A DNA stretch of 64,000 nt from Rhodopseudomonas palustris (GTDB taxonomy: Bacteria; Pseudomonadota; Alphaproteobacteria; Rhizobiales; Xanthobacteraceae). The notes beneath the pieces are model-generated. The model saw only the letters and a list, made by a program, of their open reading frames with translations. It had not been told where the DNA came from and made no database searches. Of the stretch, positions 57,247 through 64,000 are shown piece after piece. Position 1 is the first letter of the stretch, and every line of letters begins with the position of its first letter. A program made the position numbers and the translations under genes. The DNA is taken from assembly GCF_003226555.1 (NCBI RefSeq), contig NZ_QKQS01000023.1, forward strand, positions 687,263 through 751,262, in the 5' to 3' direction.

Positions 57247-57375
57247 CAAACAGACCCTCAATGGAGCAGGCAGGCTTTCATTCGACGAAGTCGAAGGATC
57301 ACCGCCACGCTCCGATCAACGACAAGGCGTGAGGCCCAATTGTGGCAACAGGCTTCTGCCGAGGAGAAATAAATC

Positions 57376-57402
57376 CGCCGCGTTCGAGCCTCGAACGCGG
57401 CG
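57376..57402 (-). terminator. Terminator after the small proline-rich gene
   Basis: CGCCGCGTTCGA and TCGAACGCGGCG form a perfect 12-bp stem around a 3-base loop. On the minus strand it is followed by GATTTATTTC, a broken T-run. It separates the PNPOx-like and proline-rich pair from the OmpA-family gene. Confidence 0.75.
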
Positions 57403-57501
57403 ACATTCATCATGAGTTCATGAGCAGGATCGGCATTACGGGCAGGGTCGACTGATCCATGCGTGGTAACAAGTACGAACCGGACACTGACAGGCGAGGC
57501 G

Positions 57502-57762
57502 TTACGCCACGCCGGGATTCGGCACGCCGGGGCCGGGCGGACTCCGTCCCGGCAGTTCGTCCGGCGTCTGCCCGGGTAATTCGGTCGGCTGCGGCGGCGC
57601 ACCCGGCTCTTCGATCGGCGGCGGAATATCCGGATTGGGATTGCCGGGAGGCTGCTCCAGCGGGGGCTCGGTCGGCGTGCCGGGCGTGCTCGGCGGCACC
57701 TCCGGTGGCGGCGTCGCCGGCCCCGGGTCGTTCGGCACTTCTTGGGGTTCGCCGGCCGCCAT
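57502..57762 (-). CDS. Small proline-rich hypothetical protein
   Basis: The 86-residue product is about one third proline, with Glu, Thr and Gly making up much of the rest (for example NPDIPPPIEEPGAPPQP). No signal peptide, membrane segment or known domain is visible. It begins at the base directly after the stop of the PNPOx-like gene (TAG-ATG), so translational coupling is likely. It is acidic and probably disordered. I know of no function for it. Confidence 0.55.
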   Translation of the reverse strand: MAAGEPQEVPNDPGPATPPPEVPPSTPGTPTEPPLEQPPGNPNPDIPPPIEEPGAPPQPTELPGQTPDELPGRSPPGPGVPNPGVA

Positions 57763-58251
57763 CTAGATCGCCACCTTGGCGTTCTCGCCGAGATCCGGGC
57801 GTCCGCCGGTAGCAGCCGCAACCATCATCTTGGCGTAGCTGACGACTGTGCCGGGCGAGTCCCAATACTCGGCCTCTTCTGGCGTCACCTTGAGAACGCG
57901 GATGTTCGGATCCTCCGGGCTGTCCCACCACGCCTTGGCCTCGGTGCCGAACAGCTCCTTGATCTTGGCGCGGTCGTTGCTGATCGCCGCATAGCCGCTC
58001 ACCGAAACGTACTTTTGGGCACTGGCATTGGCGAAGCCGAGATTGACGTGGTGATCCTTGGCGATCTCCTCGTCCTTGTGGCGGCGCACGTCGGTGAGGA
58101 AATAGATCGCGCCTTCCTCGGGTCGCACATAAGCAGCCATCGGCCGCGAGCGGATCTTCTCGCCGTCGCGCGTCGCCAGCATCGCGAAGGTAATTTTCTT
58201 CATCAGATCCCAGGCGTGCTGCGAGTCGCCCTTGTTGGAATTGATCGCCAT
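57763..58251 (-). CDS. Pyridoxamine 5'-phosphate oxidase-like general stress protein
   Basis: The 162-residue protein has the split-barrel FMN-binding fold seen in general stress protein 26: KKITFAMLATRDGEKIRSRP (about 18-37), AIYFLTDVRRHKDEEIAKDH, VNLGFANASAQKYVSVSGYA and AWWDSPEDPNIRVLKVTPEE. The family binds flavin, and the reaction is generally unknown. ATG 58251 (MAINSNKGDSQ) fits the family; the frame to 58344 adds 31 unlike residues. It is coupled to the proline-rich gene and lies downstream of the sdh terminator. Confidence 0.88.
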   Translation of the reverse strand: MAINSNKGDSQHAWDLMKKITFAMLATRDGEKIRSRPMAAYVRPEEGAIYFLTDVRRHKDEEIAKDHHVNLGFANASAQKYVSVSGYAAISNDRAKIKELFGTEAKAWWDSPEDPNIRVLKVTPEEAEYWDSPGTVVSYAKMMVAAATGGRPDLGENAKVAI

Positions 58252-58350
58252 GTCTCGTCTCCCATGTGTTCGCGGCGATAACGAACGCTTTGCGGCGATG
58301 TTCCGCCGATGAGACAACGGCCTCGGGGAGAGATCGGTGATCAAAACAAA

Positions 58351-58374
58351 ACGGCCGGGCGAAAGCCCGGCCGT
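58351..58374 (-). terminator. Terminator of the sdhCDAB operon
   Basis: ACGGCCGGGC and GCCCGGCCGT form a perfect 10-bp stem with a 4-base loop. On the minus strand it is followed by TTTGTTTTG. It lies 26 nt after the sdhB stop. Confidence 0.88.
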
Positions 58375-58399
58375 TCGTATCAGTAACGATTTGCGCCCG

Positions 58400-59182
58400 T
58401 CAGATCTGGCGTTCGACCAGCTTGAGCTTGAGGTTGGCGATCGCTTCCGACGGGTTGAGACCCTTCGGGCACGCCTTGGCGCAGTTCATGATGGTGTGGC
58501 AGCGATAGATCCGGAACGGATCTTCGAGATTGTCGAGACGCTCGCCGGTGGCCTCATCCCGGCTGTCTTCGACCCAGCGGGTCGCCTGCAGCAGTGCGGC
58601 CGGGCCGAGGAAGCGGTCCGAGTTCCACCAGTAACTCGGGCACGAGGTCGAGCAGCAGGCGCACAGGATGCACTCGTACAGGCCGTCGAGCTTCTCGCGG
58701 TCGGCGTGGCTCTGCCGCCATTCCTTCTGCGGGGTTGGCGTCACGGTCTGCAGCCAGGGCTGGATCGAGGCGTACTGGGCGTAGAAGTTGGTGAGGTCGG
58801 GAACGAGATCCTTCACCACCGGCTGGTGCGGCAGCGGGTTGATCTTCACCGCGTCGTCACGGACGTCGTCCATCGCCTTGGTGCAGGCCAGCGTGTTCTC
58901 GCCGTCGATGTTCATCGCGCAGGAGCCGCACACGCCCTCGCGGCAGGAGCGGCGGAAGGTCAGGGTCGGATCGATATTGTTCTTGATCCAGATCAGGCCG
59001 TCGAGAACCATCGGGCCGCAATCGTGCTTGTCGACGTAGTAGGTGTCGACGCTCGGGTTCTTGCCGTCGTCCGGATTCCAGCGATAGACGCGGAATTCAC
59101 GAACCTCGGTCGCGCCTTCCGGCTTCGGCCAAGTCTTGCCGCCGACAATCTTCGAATTCTTCGGAAGTGCGAATTCAACCAT
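58400..59182 (-). CDS. sdhB: Succinate dehydrogenase iron-sulfur subunit
   Basis: The 260-residue protein has the 2Fe-2S set [20 protein letters not shown] (about 79-98), the 4Fe-4S set [16 protein letters not shown] (about 172-187) and the 3Fe-4S set [20 protein letters not shown] (about 230-249). It passes electrons from SdhA flavin to quinone. A family B repeat lies between it and sdhA. Confidence 0.98.
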   Translation of the reverse strand: MVEFALPKNSKIVGGKTWPKPEGATEVREFRVYRWNPDDGKNPSVDTYYVDKHDCGPMVLDGLIWIKNNIDPTLTFRRSCREGVCGSCAMNIDGENTLACTKAMDDVRDDAVKINPLPHQPVVKDLVPDLTNFYAQYASIQPWLQTVTPTPQKEWRQSHADREKLDGLYECILCACCSTSCPSYWWNSDRFLGPAALLQATRWVEDSRDEATGERLDNLEDPFRIYRCHTIMNCAKACPKGLNPSEAIANLKLKLVERQI

Positions 59183-59198
59183 CTCGTCTCACCCTCTC

Positions 59199-59300
59199 GT
59201 CATTCCGGGGCGCGCGAAGCGCGAACCCGGAATCTCGGTCCGTCGGTGCCGCTCGGGATTCCGGGTTCGTGCGCGTGCCGCGCACGCCCCGGAATGACGG
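59199..59300 (-). repeat. Dispersed palindromic repeat, family B, copy 2
   Basis: CGTCATTCCGGGGCGCGCGA at one end and CACGCCCCGGAATGACG at the other are reverse complements over most of their length; GAACCCGGAATCTC and GGGATTCCGGGTTCG form the inner arms. It fills most of the gap between sdhA and sdhB inside one operon. Confidence 0.85.
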
Positions 59301-59321
59301 GGCATTGTTCGTGCGTTTGCC

Positions 59322-61145
59322 TCAATACACCCGCGGCTTCGGCGGAATGTACTGCACGTCGTTAGTCATCGTGTAGTCGTGCACCGGCCGGTAATCGATG
59401 GTCACGTCGCCCTTGTCACCGATCCAGGCCAGCGTGTGCTTCATCCAGTTGGCGTCGTCGCGGTCCGGGAAATCCTCGCGGGCGTGGGCGCCGCGGCTCT
59501 CGGTGCGGTTGGCGGCGGAGTTCATCGTCACCACCGCCTGGACGATCAGATTGTCGAATTCCAGCGTCTCGACCAGATCGGAATTCCACACCAGCGAGCG
59601 ATCCGACACGCCGACATCGCCGACGCTGCCATGAACCTTCGCGATCAGATCCTTGCCTTCGGCGAGCACTTCGCCGGTGCGGAACACCGCGCAATTGTTC
59701 TGCATCACGTGCTGCATCCGCTCGCGCAGCTTGGCGGTCGGCGTGCCGCCCTTGGCGTAGCGATACTTGTCGAGGCGGCCGAGCGACATCTCGGCGGAGC
59801 TCGCCGGCAGCTCGGGCTGCTTGCCGTTCGGCACCAGCTTCTCGGCGCAGCGCAGCGCCGCGGCGCGGCCGAATACCACCAGGTCGATCAGCGAGTTGGA
59901 GCCGAGGCGGTTGGCGCCGTGCACCGACACGCAGGCGGCTTCGCCGATCGCCATCAGGCCCGGCACCACCGCGTTGTCGTCGCCGTCCTTCTTGGTGACG
60001 ACTTCGCCGTGGAAGTTGGTCGGGATGCCGCCCATGTTGTAGTGCACGGTCGGCAGGATCGGGATCGGCTCGCGGGTGACGTCGACGCCGGCGAAGATCC
60101 GCGCCGATTCCGAGATGCCCGGCAGCCGCTCGTGCAGCACTTCCGGCGCCAGATGGTCGAGGTGCAGGAAGATGTGGTCCTTCTTCTTGCCGACGCCGCG
60201 ACCTTCGCGCATTTCGATGGTCATCGCGCGCGAAACGACGTCGCGCGAGGCGAGGTCCTTGGCCGACGGCGCATAGCGCTCCATGAAGCGCTCGCCCTCG
60301 GAGTTGACCAGATAGCCGCCCTCACCGCGGGCGCCTTCGGTGACTAGGCAGCCCGAGCCGTAGATGCCGGTCGGGTGGAATTGCACGAACTCCATGTCCT
60401 GCAGCGGCAGGCCGGCGCGCAGCGCCATCGCGCCGCCGTCACCGGTGCAGGTGTGCGCCGAAGTGCAGGATGCGTAGGCGCGGCCGTAGCCGCCGGTGGC
60501 CAGGATCGTGGTTTGCGCCTTGAAGCGATGGATGGTGCCGTCGTCGAGCTTCAGCGCCACCACGCCGCGGCAGCAGCCCTGATCGTCCATGATCAGATCG
60601 ATGGCGAAGAACTCGATGTAGAACTCGGCCGAGTGGCGCAGCGCCTGGCCGTACATCGTGTGCAGCATGGCGTGGCCGGTGCGGTCGGCGGCCGCGCAGG
60701 TGCGCTGCGCCTGGCCCTTGCCGAAATCCATCGTCATGCCGCCGAACGGCCGCTGATAGATCTTGCCGTCTTCGGTGCGCGAGAACGGCACGCCCCAATG
60801 CTCGAGCTCGTACACGGCTTCCGGCGCATTGCGCACCATGTATTCGATCGAGTCCTGATCGCCGAGCCAGTCCGACCCCTTCACGGTGTCGTACATGTGC
60901 CAGCGCCAGTCGTCCTTGTGCATGTTGCCGAGCGAGGCCGAGATGCCGCCCTGCGCCGCCACGGTGTGCGAGCGGGTCGGGAACACCTTGGTGATGCAGG
61001 CGGTGCGGAGGCCCGCCTCGCTGCAGCCGACCACAGCGCGCAGACCGGCGCCGCCGGCGCCGACCACCACGACGTCATAGGTGTGGTCCTCGATCGGATA
61101 GGCGTTGCCGCCCGCCGCCGGGGCGCCGTTGCCGTTCGCCGCCAT
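59322..61145 (-). CDS. sdhA: Succinate dehydrogenase flavoprotein subunit
   Basis: The 607-residue protein has the FAD site [17 protein letters not shown], the covalent-FAD His in [16 protein letters not shown] (about 57), [20 protein letters not shown] and the capping-domain Arg in [20 protein letters not shown]. It oxidises succinate to fumarate at the inner membrane. It lies 3 nt after the sdhD stop. The gap to sdhB is enlarged by a repeat. Confidence 0.98.
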   Translation of the reverse strand: MAANGNGAPAAGGNAYPIEDHTYDVVVVGAGGAGLRAVVGCSEAGLRTACITKVFPTRSHTVAAQGGISASLGNMHKDDWRWHMYDTVKGSDWLGDQDSIEYMVRNAPEAVYELEHWGVPFSRTEDGKIYQRPFGGMTMDFGKGQAQRTCAAADRTGHAMLHTMYGQALRHSAEFYIEFFAIDLIMDDQGCCRGVVALKLDDGTIHRFKAQTTILATGGYGRAYASCTSAHTCTGDGGAMALRAGLPLQDMEFVQFHPTGIYGSGCLVTEGARGEGGYLVNSEGERFMERYAPSAKDLASRDVVSRAMTIEMREGRGVGKKKDHIFLHLDHLAPEVLHERLPGISESARIFAGVDVTREPIPILPTVHYNMGGIPTNFHGEVVTKKDGDDNAVVPGLMAIGEAACVSVHGANRLGSNSLIDLVVFGRAAALRCAEKLVPNGKQPELPASSAEMSLGRLDKYRYAKGGTPTAKLRERMQHVMQNNCAVFRTGEVLAEGKDLIAKVHGSVGDVGVSDRSLVWNSDLVETLEFDNLIVQAVVTMNSAANRTESRGAHAREDFPDRDDANWMKHTLAWIGDKGDVTIDYRPVHDYTMTNDVQYIPPKPRVY

Positions 61146-61148
61146 GCC

Positions 61149-61562
61149 TTAAACTCCGGATGCCATTTTGAAGATCGCAAAGATCGCGGCCAGCGCCACG
61201 GCGATCGAGAAAAAGTTGTTGGCCATGATGGTGACCAACTTGAGCTTTTCGTTCTGGACGTAGTCCTCGATCACCACCTGCATGCCGATCTTCATGTGGA
61301 TCGCCGACGCAATGATGAACAGAATCATGATCAGCGAGATCAGCGGCGAGCCGAGGATCTGCGCCGCCGCGGCCTGATTGCGGCCGAGCAGCATCATGAT
61401 CACCACGATGGTCGGCAGGATCAGCAGCGTCATGGCGACGCCGGTGATGCGCTGGCGCCAGAAATCCGAGGTGCCGGACCCGGCGGGACCGAACTTGCGG
61501 ACCTTTCCGATCGGGGTGCGCATCGTCGCCGATTTGTTTGCGCCGTGTGGGTTTCCGCTCAT
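61149..61562 (-). CDS. sdhD: Succinate dehydrogenase membrane anchor SdhD
   Basis: The 137-residue protein has three hydrophobic segments (about 42-62, 72-92, 112-132) and the haem-ligand region SAIHMKIGMQVVIEDYV. The N-terminus is soluble (RTPIGKVRKFGPAGSGTSDF). Its ATG overlaps the sdhC stop. With SdhC it binds haem b and quinone. Confidence 0.93.
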   Translation of the reverse strand: MSGNPHGANKSATMRTPIGKVRKFGPAGSGTSDFWRQRITGVAMTLLILPTIVVIMMLLGRNQAAAAQILGSPLISLIMILFIIASAIHMKIGMQVVIEDYVQNEKLKLVTIMANNFFSIAVALAAIFAIFKMASGV

Positions 61563-61957
61563 CGGGCCACTCCCATCGAATAGGCGATCACCCAGAGCAG
61601 AACGGTCAGCACGATGCCGCCGATCAGCGCCGCCCAGGTCAGCCATTCGCGGTCGGCGGTCTTGAATCCGTAGCCGAGATCCCAGACGAAGTGGCGGACG
61701 CCGCTGAGCATGTGGTGCATCAGCGACCAAGTGTAGCCGAACACGATCAGCCGGCCGATCCACGAGCCCGTAAAGGCCTGGACGTTGGCATAGGCGGTCG
61801 GGCCTGCGGCGCAGGCGATCAGCCACCATGCCAGCAAGAGGGTTCCAGAATACAGCGCAACACCGGTGGCGCGATGGACGATGGACATCGTCATCGTCAG
61901 GCTCCAGCGGTAGGCCTGCATGTGAGGCGAAAGCGGTCGTTCCATCCTGGCGGTCAT
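61559..61957 (-). CDS. sdhC: Succinate dehydrogenase cytochrome b556 subunit SdhC
   Basis: The 132-residue protein has the family opening RPLSPHMQAYRWSLTMTMSI, SIVHRATGVALYSGTLLLAW and the haem ligand in SLMHHMLSGVRHFVWDLGYG (about 84-103). Three hydrophobic segments are present. It is the first gene of sdhCDAB; the start is ATG 61957 (or an internal Met four codons later). Confidence 0.95.
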   Translation of the reverse strand: MTARMERPLSPHMQAYRWSLTMTMSIVHRATGVALYSGTLLLAWWLIACAAGPTAYANVQAFTGSWIGRLIVFGYTWSLMHHMLSGVRHFVWDLGYGFKTADREWLTWAALIGGIVLTVLLWVIAYSMGVAR

Positions 61958-62334
61958 CGGCTCAATCGGTTGGCGGCGAGCGGACAGGGCCCCGGGGAGA
62001 GGCTCGCGAAGGTGCCTCTATTTACGGAGCTCAGGCATTCAGCGCAACGACGAAATGACATACTCGGAATGTAAATTCATTTTTTGAATGCACCGTCGAT
62101 GCAAGGCCATGCACGCCATGGCCGGCGGCTTGCCCGGTCGGAGCGCTGAAGGCCGATTCACAAGCTCAGACGACGCTATCGCGTTGCTATCGAGATGCGG
62201 CTGCACAGCCCAATGAGAATTGGACCAATTCTGATCAGCAACGCGCACCGCGACTTTCGTATCTCCCGGCGACGTGCGAGAGTTGATTCCCGTCGCCAGA
62301 GCGGCGCCGCTGGGCTCCACTGCGTTCTGTTTGA
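61958..62334. other. Intergenic region between sdhC and the CDF gene
   Basis: The gap separates divergent genes and must hold the sdh promoter on the minus strand, probably near the AT-rich stretch around 62060-62095 (TTTACATTCC and TATGTC on that strand). A perfect 17-base palindrome lies at 62216. No gene is seen. Confidence 0.5.
62216..62232. promoter_or_regulatory. Perfect palindrome, possible operator of the CDF gene
   Basis: AGAATTGGACCAATTCT reads the same on both strands except its centre base, an 8-bp dyad. It lies about 100 nt upstream of the CDF start and is not followed by a T-run, so a protein-binding site is more likely than a terminator. The regulator is unknown. Confidence 0.45.
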
Positions 62335-63279
62335 ATGAGTCACGATCATCATCACCATCACGGACCGAGTGCCACGCACGGTCCTGGTGGTCATAGTCAT
62401 GCGCCGAAGGATTTCGGCCGCGCCTTCGCGATCGGCATCGCGCTGAACGTCGTATTTGTGATCGCCGAAGCGGCATTCGGTTACTTCAGCAATTCGATGG
62501 CACTGATCGCCGACGCCGGACACAATCTGTCCGATGTCGCCGGCCTGGTGGTGGCGTGGATCGCGGCCGGACTGTCAAAGCGGCCGCCGTCGGCGCGTTA
62601 CACCTATGGCCTACGCGGCTCCTCGATTCTGGCGGCCCTGTTCAACGCGGTGTTTCTGCTGCTGGCTGTCGGTGCGATCGGCTGGGAAGCTATCGTACGG
62701 CTGCTCGCACCCGAGCCGGTCGCCGGGACCACCGTGATGGTGGTGGCCACCATCGGTATCGGCATCAATGCCGCAACCGCCTGGCTGTTCGCGTCGGGCC
62801 GTCACAGCGACCTCAATATCCGCGGCGCTTACTTGCACATGGCGGCGGATGCGGCGGTATCGGCCGCCGTGGTGGTGGCCGGTGTCATCATCTTGTTCAC
62901 CGGCTGGTATTGGATTGATCCGACCGTCAGCCTGCTGGTCGCGATGGTAATCGTGTGGGGCACCTGGGGTCTGTTACGCGATTCCACCGCGCTGTCGCTG
63001 GCCGCAGTGCCACCCGGCATCGATCCGGCGGCGGTGCGTGCCTTCCTGGCGAAGCTCCCCGGCGTGACCCAGGTGCACGACCTCCATATCTGGGGCATGT
63101 CCACCACCGAAGTGGCCCTGACCTGCCACCTGGTGATGCCGGGCGGCTCGCCGGGCGATCCGTTCCTGGTCGACCTCGCCCACGAACTGCAGGACGATTT
63201 CGGCATCGCGCATACCACGGTGCAGATCGAAACCGACCCCAACACCGTCTGCGCGCTGGCGCCGGATCACGTGGTGTAG
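62335..63279 (+). CDS. Cation diffusion facilitator metal transporter
   Basis: The 314-residue CDF protein has a His-rich N-terminus (MSHDHHHHHGPSATHG and GGHSH), six hydrophobic segments, the metal site pair in MALIADAGHNLSDVAGLVVA (HxxxD, about 59-78) and in LHMAADAAVSAAVVVAGVII (HxxxD, about 164), and a cytoplasmic C-terminal domain with VHDLHIWGMSTTEVALTCHL. These residues suit zinc or related divalent export (ZitB/CzcD group). An in-frame TGA precedes the ATG directly and no Shine-Dalgarno sequence is seen. Confidence 0.92.
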   Translation: MSHDHHHHHGPSATHGPGGHSHAPKDFGRAFAIGIALNVVFVIAEAAFGYFSNSMALIADAGHNLSDVAGLVVAWIAAGLSKRPPSARYTYGLRGSSILAALFNAVFLLLAVGAIGWEAIVRLLAPEPVAGTTVMVVATIGIGINAATAWLFASGRHSDLNIRGAYLHMAADAAVSAAVVVAGVIILFTGWYWIDPTVSLLVAMVIVWGTWGLLRDSTALSLAAVPPGIDPAAVRAFLAKLPGVTQVHDLHIWGMSTTEVALTCHLVMPGGSPGDPFLVDLAHELQDDFGIAHTTVQIETDPNTVCALAPDHVV

Positions 63280-63338
63280 ATCTCTGCAAACGACGTCGTC
63301 GCTGATCGGGACCATTTGTGAGGCAAGGAGCCCGGTAG

Positions 63339-63454
63339 CTCCCCTCCCCCTTGGGGGGGGGTCGGGGGTGGGGGTCCACGGGCACTGTGCTCGCGGCACC
63401 CCCACCCCGGCCTCCGCTACGCTCGGCCGCCCCTCCCCGCAAGGGGGAGGGGCT
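63339..63454 (+). repeat. Dispersed palindromic repeat, family D, copy 2
   Basis: CTCCCCTCCCCCTTGGGGGG at one end and CCCCGCAAGGGGGAGGGG at the other face the inner GGGTGGGGGTCCACGGGCAC and CACCCCCACCCCGG arms. It lies downstream of the CDF gene. Confidence 0.8.
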
Positions 63455-63505
63455 CAATCAGCGCCTCGCACCATCAAAGCCGTCGTTAGTTCGACCGCCC
63501 TTCCC

Positions 63506-63545
63506 CGTCATTCCGGGTTCGCGCTGCGCGCGCCCCGGAATGACG
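63506..63545 (+). repeat. Dispersed palindromic repeat, family B, copy 3 (short form)
   Basis: CGTCATTCCGGGTTCGCGC and GCGCCCCGGAATGACG form one hairpin. It lacks the second arm pair of the other family B copies and lies 10 nt from the MatB-like stop codon, where it could act as a 3' end hairpin. Confidence 0.75.
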
Positions 63546-63555
63546 GTGCTGGTTG

Positions 63556-64000
63556 TTACTTATAGATATCCTTGTAGGTGTCGCGCAGCACGTTCTTCTG
63601 GACCTTACCCATGGTGTTGCGCGGCAGGTCGTCGACGAACAGTACCTTCTTCGGCATCTTGAACTTGGCGAGCTGACCGTCGAGGCCTTTCAGAACCTGC
63701 GCTTCGTCGATGGTAGCGCCGTTGTCGCGCACCACCACGGCGGTGACGCCTTCTCCGAAATCGGCGTGCGGCACGCCGATCACCGCGGATTCGACCACGC
63801 CGGGCATCGCGTCGATCTCGCTCTCGATTTCCTTCGGATAGACGTTGAAGCCGCCGGTGATGACCAGATCCTTGCCGCGGCCGAGAATGTGGACGTAGCC
63901 GCGCTCGTCGATCTTGCCGAGGTCGCCAGTGATGAAGAAGCCGTCGTCGCGGAATTCCGACTTGGTTTTCTCCGGCATCCGCCAATAGCCCTTGAACACG
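63556..64000 (-). CDS. Malonyl-CoA synthetase-like protein, C-terminal fragment
   Basis: The frame runs in from the window edge and gives 147 residues of an AMP-forming acyl-CoA synthetase. GYWRMPEKTKSEFRDDGFFI, TGDLGKIDERGYVHILGRGK and the catalytic-Lys end DLPRNTMGKVQKNVLRDTYK closely resemble MatB of Rhodopseudomonas as I remember it, so malonyl-CoA synthetase is likely. The adenylation core lies outside the window, so the substrate cannot be confirmed. It is convergent with the CDF gene. Confidence 0.8.
   Translation of the reverse strand, partial: VFKGYWRMPEKTKSEFRDDGFFITGDLGKIDERGYVHILGRGKDLVITGGFNVYPKEIESEIDAMPGVVESAVIGVPHADFGEGVTAVVVRDNGATIDEAQVLKGLDGQLAKFKMPKKVLFVDDLPRNTMGKVQKNVLRDTYKDIYK

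Overview
The window is GC-rich (high-60s % by eye) and densely coded on both strands. It looks like the chromosome of an alphaproteobacterium of the Rhizobiales, most likely Bradyrhizobiaceae/Nitrobacteraceae and close to Rhodopseudomonas palustris. This is inferred from gene order: nadD-rsfS-rlmH-envC-ctpA; an F1 ATP synthase operon atpHAGDC without F0 genes; mdh-sucCDAB-lpd; acnA beside the cytochrome c maturation genes; sdhCDAB; DUF2794; and a MatB-type synthetase. No species search was possible.

Layout. 1-7.7 kb (+): end of nadD, then rsfS, rlmH, an EnvC-like LytM protein, ctpA, an IS1182-family insertion sequence, a divergent polysaccharide deacetylase and rppH. 7.7-10.5 kb: a glycosyltransferase-like gene (-), UDP-glucuronate decarboxylase and a second RppH-type Nudix gene. 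10.6-15.8 kb (-): atpHAGDC. 16.5-21.8 kb: an RlpA-like protein, priA, a XerC/D-type recombinase, a DUF4337 protein and a membrane protein. 21.8-32.1 kb (-): mdh, sucC, sucD, sucA, sucB, a MAPEG protein, an SDR and lpdA. 32.3-35.0 kb (-): zapE, thpR and a TesA-like esterase. 35.0-38.3 kb (+): a YbbA/YbbP-type ABC system. 38.6-41.9 kb: Bax-inhibitor-1 protein, GNAT, DUF2794, a candidate small RNA and DUF1223. 42-47.9 kb: acnA (-) divergent from ccmABCDG (+). 48-52 kb: a helix-hairpin-helix protein, yciB, ftsY, an RluA-family gene and topoisomerase IB. 52.5-58.3 kb: acs, an L,D-transpeptidase, a proline-rich OmpA protein, a small proline-rich protein and a PNPOx-like protein. 58.4-62 kb (-): sdhCDAB. 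62.3-64 kb: a CDF metal transporter and the 3' end of a MatB-like gene.

The genes are mostly core metabolism. Acs feeds acetyl-CoA to the TCA cycle. AcnA, the 2-oxoglutarate dehydrogenase genes, SucCD, SdhCDAB and Mdh cover much of that cycle. CcmABCDG matures respiratory cytochromes c, and F1 completes ATP synthesis. Envelope genes (EnvC-like, CtpA, RlpA, L,D-transpeptidase, OmpA) form a second theme.

No CRISPR array, prophage, restriction system or obvious new multi-gene system is visible. The unusual material is mostly non-coding: an unassigned structured RNA candidate at about 40.90-41.03 kb; at least eleven dispersed palindromic repeats in five families, one read through in frame inside the RluA-family gene and two inside the atp operon; an IS that appears to have landed in the ctpA terminator; and palindromes before sucA and the CDF gene.
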